A stretch of DNA of 64,000 nt from Candidatus Skiveiella danica. GTDB lineage: Bacteria; Pseudomonadota; Gammaproteobacteria; Burkholderiales; Burkholderiaceae_C. The notes beneath the pieces are model-generated. The model did not search any database and was not told the origin of the DNA. It was given only the letters and a program-made list of their open reading frames with translations. The position numbers and the translations under genes were made by a program. This document shows positions 62,154 to 64,000 of the stretch, in pieces (the first letter of the stretch is position 1; every line of letters starts with the position of its first letter). The stretch is from positions 248,001 to 312,000 of the forward strand of contig JADKHE010000002.1 in assembly GCA_016721925.1 (NCBI GenBank), given 5' to 3'.

Positions 62154-63344
62154 ATGCAACGTCGTCAACTGATGGCTCTCGCGGTTCTGGCGGCTGCGAT
62201 TGCAGCACCGGCCTTCAGCCAGTCCAAAGAAGTGAAGATCGCCGTCATCGCCAGCAAGACCGGCCCGCTGGAGGCCTATGCCAAGCAGACCATCGTCGGC
62301 TTCAACATGGGTCTGGATTACGCCACGGGCGGCACGATGATGGTGGCCGGCAAGAAGCTGGTCGTGATCGAAAAGGACGACCAGGGCAAGCCGGACGTGG
62401 GCAAGGCCGCGCTGGCCGCCGCCTACGGCGACGACAAGGCCGACATCGCGGTGGGCCCCACCGCCTCGCCGGTGGCTCTGGCCATGCTGCCCGTGGCCGA
62501 GGAATACAAGAAGGTCCTGCTGGTCGAGCCGGCGGTGGCCGACTCGATCACCGGTGACAAGTGGAACAAGTACATCTTCCGTACCGGGCGCAACAGCTCG
62601 CAGGACGCCGCCGCCAACGCCGCAGCCCTGGACAAGCCGGGCAACGTGATCGCCACGCTGGCCAATGACAACGCCTTCGGCCGCGACGGTGTCAAGGCCT
62701 TCAAGGAATACATCAAGAAGGGCAAGTTCGTCCACGAGGAATACCTGCCGGCAGGCACCACCGATTTCACGGCCGGGCTGCAACGCCTGGTCGACAAGAT
62801 GAAGGATCAGCCGGGCCGCAAGTATGTCTGGGTGGTCTGGGCCGGTGCACCGTCGCCCTTCAGCAAGTTCGCCGAGCTTGAGCTGCAAAAGCGATACGGC
62901 ATCGAGATGGCCACCGGCGGCAACATCCTGCCCGCGATGGTGGCCTACAAGCAGTACCCCGGCATGGAAGGTGCGCTGTACTACTACTTCGGCATCCCGA
63001 AGAACAAGGTCAACGAATGGCTGGTGGCCAACCACTACAAGCAGTTCAAGGCACCGCCTGACTTCTTCACCGCCGGCGGCATGAGCGCGGCCATCGCCGT
63101 GGTGGAAGCACTGAAGAAGACCAATGGCGACGCCAGCGCGGCCAAGCTGATCCCGGCCATGGAAGGCATGAGCTTCGAGACGCCCAAGGGCAAGATGACC
63201 TTCCGCAAGGAAGACCACCAGGCCATGCAGGACATGTACCACTTCAAGATCAAGAACGATCCGGCCTTCGCCTGGGGCGTGCCCGAGCTGGTGCGCGAGA
63301 TCCCCGCCAGCGAAATGGACATTCCGATCCGCAACAAGCGCTGA
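62154..63344 (+). CDS. Periplasmic substrate-binding protein (Liv-type importer)
   Basis: A 396-residue exported binding protein starting MQRRQLMALAVLAAAIAAPAFS behind a CAGGAGA site. The mature part begins KEVKIAVIASKTGPLEAYAKQTIVGFNMGLDYATGG and contains VAVGPTASPVALAMLPVAEEYKKVLLVEPAVAD and YYYFGIPKNKVNEWLV. It differs from the LivK-like protein at 10943 and from classical LivK; such proteins often bind aromatic acids or amides. It is followed by a livG gene and preceded by a sigma-54 promoter, suggesting regulated uptake. Confidence 0.9.
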   Translation: MQRRQLMALAVLAAAIAAPAFSQSKEVKIAVIASKTGPLEAYAKQTIVGFNMGLDYATGGTMMVAGKKLVVIEKDDQGKPDVGKAALAAAYGDDKADIAVGPTASPVALAMLPVAEEYKKVLLVEPAVADSITGDKWNKYIFRTGRNSSQDAAANAAALDKPGNVIATLANDNAFGRDGVKAFKEYIKKGKFVHEEYLPAGTTDFTAGLQRLVDKMKDQPGRKYVWVVWAGAPSPFSKFAELELQKRYGIEMATGGNILPAMVAYKQYPGMEGALYYYFGIPKNKVNEWLVANHYKQFKAPPDFFTAGGMSAAIAVVEALKKTNGDASAAKLIPAMEGMSFETPKGKMTFRKEDHQAMQDMYHFKIKNDPAFAWGVPELVREIPASEMDIPIRNKR

Positions 63345-63380
63345 TGTTCGGCGCCTGCGCAGCGGCCATGCGTCGTTGCG

Positions 63381-63431
63381 CAGTGCGCGAGAACCTCACG
63401 TACTGGAGTTCGTTCCAGTCTCTGCGCACTG
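63381..63431. promoter_or_regulatory. Compound hairpin between binding-protein and ATPase genes
   Basis: Outer arms CAGTGCGC (63381-63388) and GCGCACTG (63424-63431) enclose an inner hairpin ACTGGA-GTTCGT-TCCAGT. No T-run follows. Probably an intercistronic mRNA structure. Confidence 0.5.
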
Positions 63432-63512
63432 CCCGCTGTGCGCCCCCCACCTGACCCCTGCGCGCTGCGCCGCTCCCGTTCTTATTTTCTGGAACCTGCC
63501 GGGCTGGTTGCC

Positions 63513-64000
63513 ATGCTTCAAACCACAGATCTCACGATCCGCTTCGGTGGACACGTCGCGGTGAATGCCGTCTCGTGCCGCTTCGAACCGGGCACGCTGA
63601 CCGCCATCGTCGGCCCCAATGGTGCCGGCAAGACCACCTATTTCAACCTGATCTCAGGCCAGCTCAAGGCCTCGGCAGGCACGGTGAGTCTGAACGGGCG
63701 CGAGCTGTCCGGTCTGTCGGCGTCGGCCCGCACCCGGGCCGGCCTGGGACGCGCCTTCCAGCTGACCAACCTGTTTCCCAATCTCCCGGTGCTCGAGAAC
63801 GTGCGGCTGGCCGTGCAGGCTGCCCACGACGGCCCGCACCGACGCGGACTGAACCTGTGGAGCATCTGGAGCGACCACGCCGCGCTGACGCAGCGCGCGC
63901 ACGAGATCCTCGCGGCCGTCGCCATGTCCGACAAACAGGACACGCCTGTGTCGCGCCTGCCGCATGGCGACCAGCGCAAGCTCGAGGTGGCCTTGCTCAT
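63513..64000 (+). CDS. livG: ABC importer ATPase (LivG type), 5' part
   Basis: The first 162 codons of an ATPase; the gene continues beyond the right edge. MLQTTDLTIRFGGHVAVNAVSC is followed by Walker A GPNGAGKTT, the LivG-type GRAFQLTNLFPNLPVLENVRLAV and the signature segment LPHGDQRKLEVALL. A usual LivG is about 250 aa. It is the second visible gene of the sigma-54 controlled importer; permease genes should follow outside the window. Confidence 0.93.
   Translation, partial: MLQTTDLTIRFGGHVAVNAVSCRFEPGTLTAIVGPNGAGKTTYFNLISGQLKASAGTVSLNGRELSGLSASARTRAGLGRAFQLTNLFPNLPVLENVRLAVQAAHDGPHRRGLNLWSIWSDHAALTQRAHEILAAVAMSDKQDTPVSRLPHGDQRKLEVALL

Overview
The window is a GC-rich chromosomal segment of a betaproteobacterium, most likely a Comamonadaceae member (Burkholderiales). 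The evidence is the style of the housekeeping proteins, the fused LivM-LivG transporter subunit, the tct transporters, and recurring 17-nt GCTAY-N7-ATAGC dyads of a kind I associate with that family. No species can be named from the sequence alone.

Left part (1-17.4 kb, minus strand): the 5' two thirds of dnaK, then grpE with a near-consensus heat-shock (sigma-32) promoter, an FKBP-type peptidyl-prolyl isomerase and an HxlR-type regulator. Next comes a 14.4-kb co-directional block: enoyl-CoA hydratase, feruloyl-CoA synthetase-like ligase, thiolase, short-chain dehydrogenase, 4-hydroxybenzoyl-CoA thioesterase-like protein, a complete Liv-type ABC importer, a tannase/feruloyl-esterase-family lipoprotein, an acyl-CoA dehydrogenase and a MarR regulator. 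Read together, it looks like a self-contained route for aromatic esters such as hydroxycinnamates: periplasmic hydrolysis, import, CoA activation, beta-oxidative side-chain shortening and release of the benzoate product.

Middle (17.5-39.6 kb): a DUF349 protein with an Arg/Gly/Asp-rich disordered region; an SHP/DHC/cytochrome b electron-transfer operon followed by an OmpR-type response regulator and a histidine kinase; and a compact operon of two roadblock-type proteins (one firm, one tentative), a PAS protein, a cytosolic PhnD-like binding protein and two unknowns, which is the best candidate for an undescribed signalling system. Then mtfA, lpxH, two cyclophilins, two decayed genes (an L,D-transpeptidase whose catalytic Cys codon is now TGA, and a TPR protein with an in-frame TAG), cysS, an AlkA-like glycosylase, accA, tilS, lysC and tRNA-Ser(GCU).

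39.7-50.2 kb: a decaying integrative element in the tRNA-Ser 3' end. It has a P4-type integrase, att-like repeats, many GGGGGCA motifs at both ends, a RadC-like protein, a frameshifted alpA and a heavily frameshifted Toprim/DUF927 primase-helicase, small phage-like genes and an intact S49 peptidase.

Right part (50.5-64 kb): a DUF3313 lipoprotein, a hydratase-like protein, an OYE-family reductase, an MBL-fold hydrolase, hslR, a tctDE-like two-component pair divergent from tctCBA, and a sigma-54 activator next to an ABC importer (binding protein and start of livG) that has a good sigma-54 promoter.
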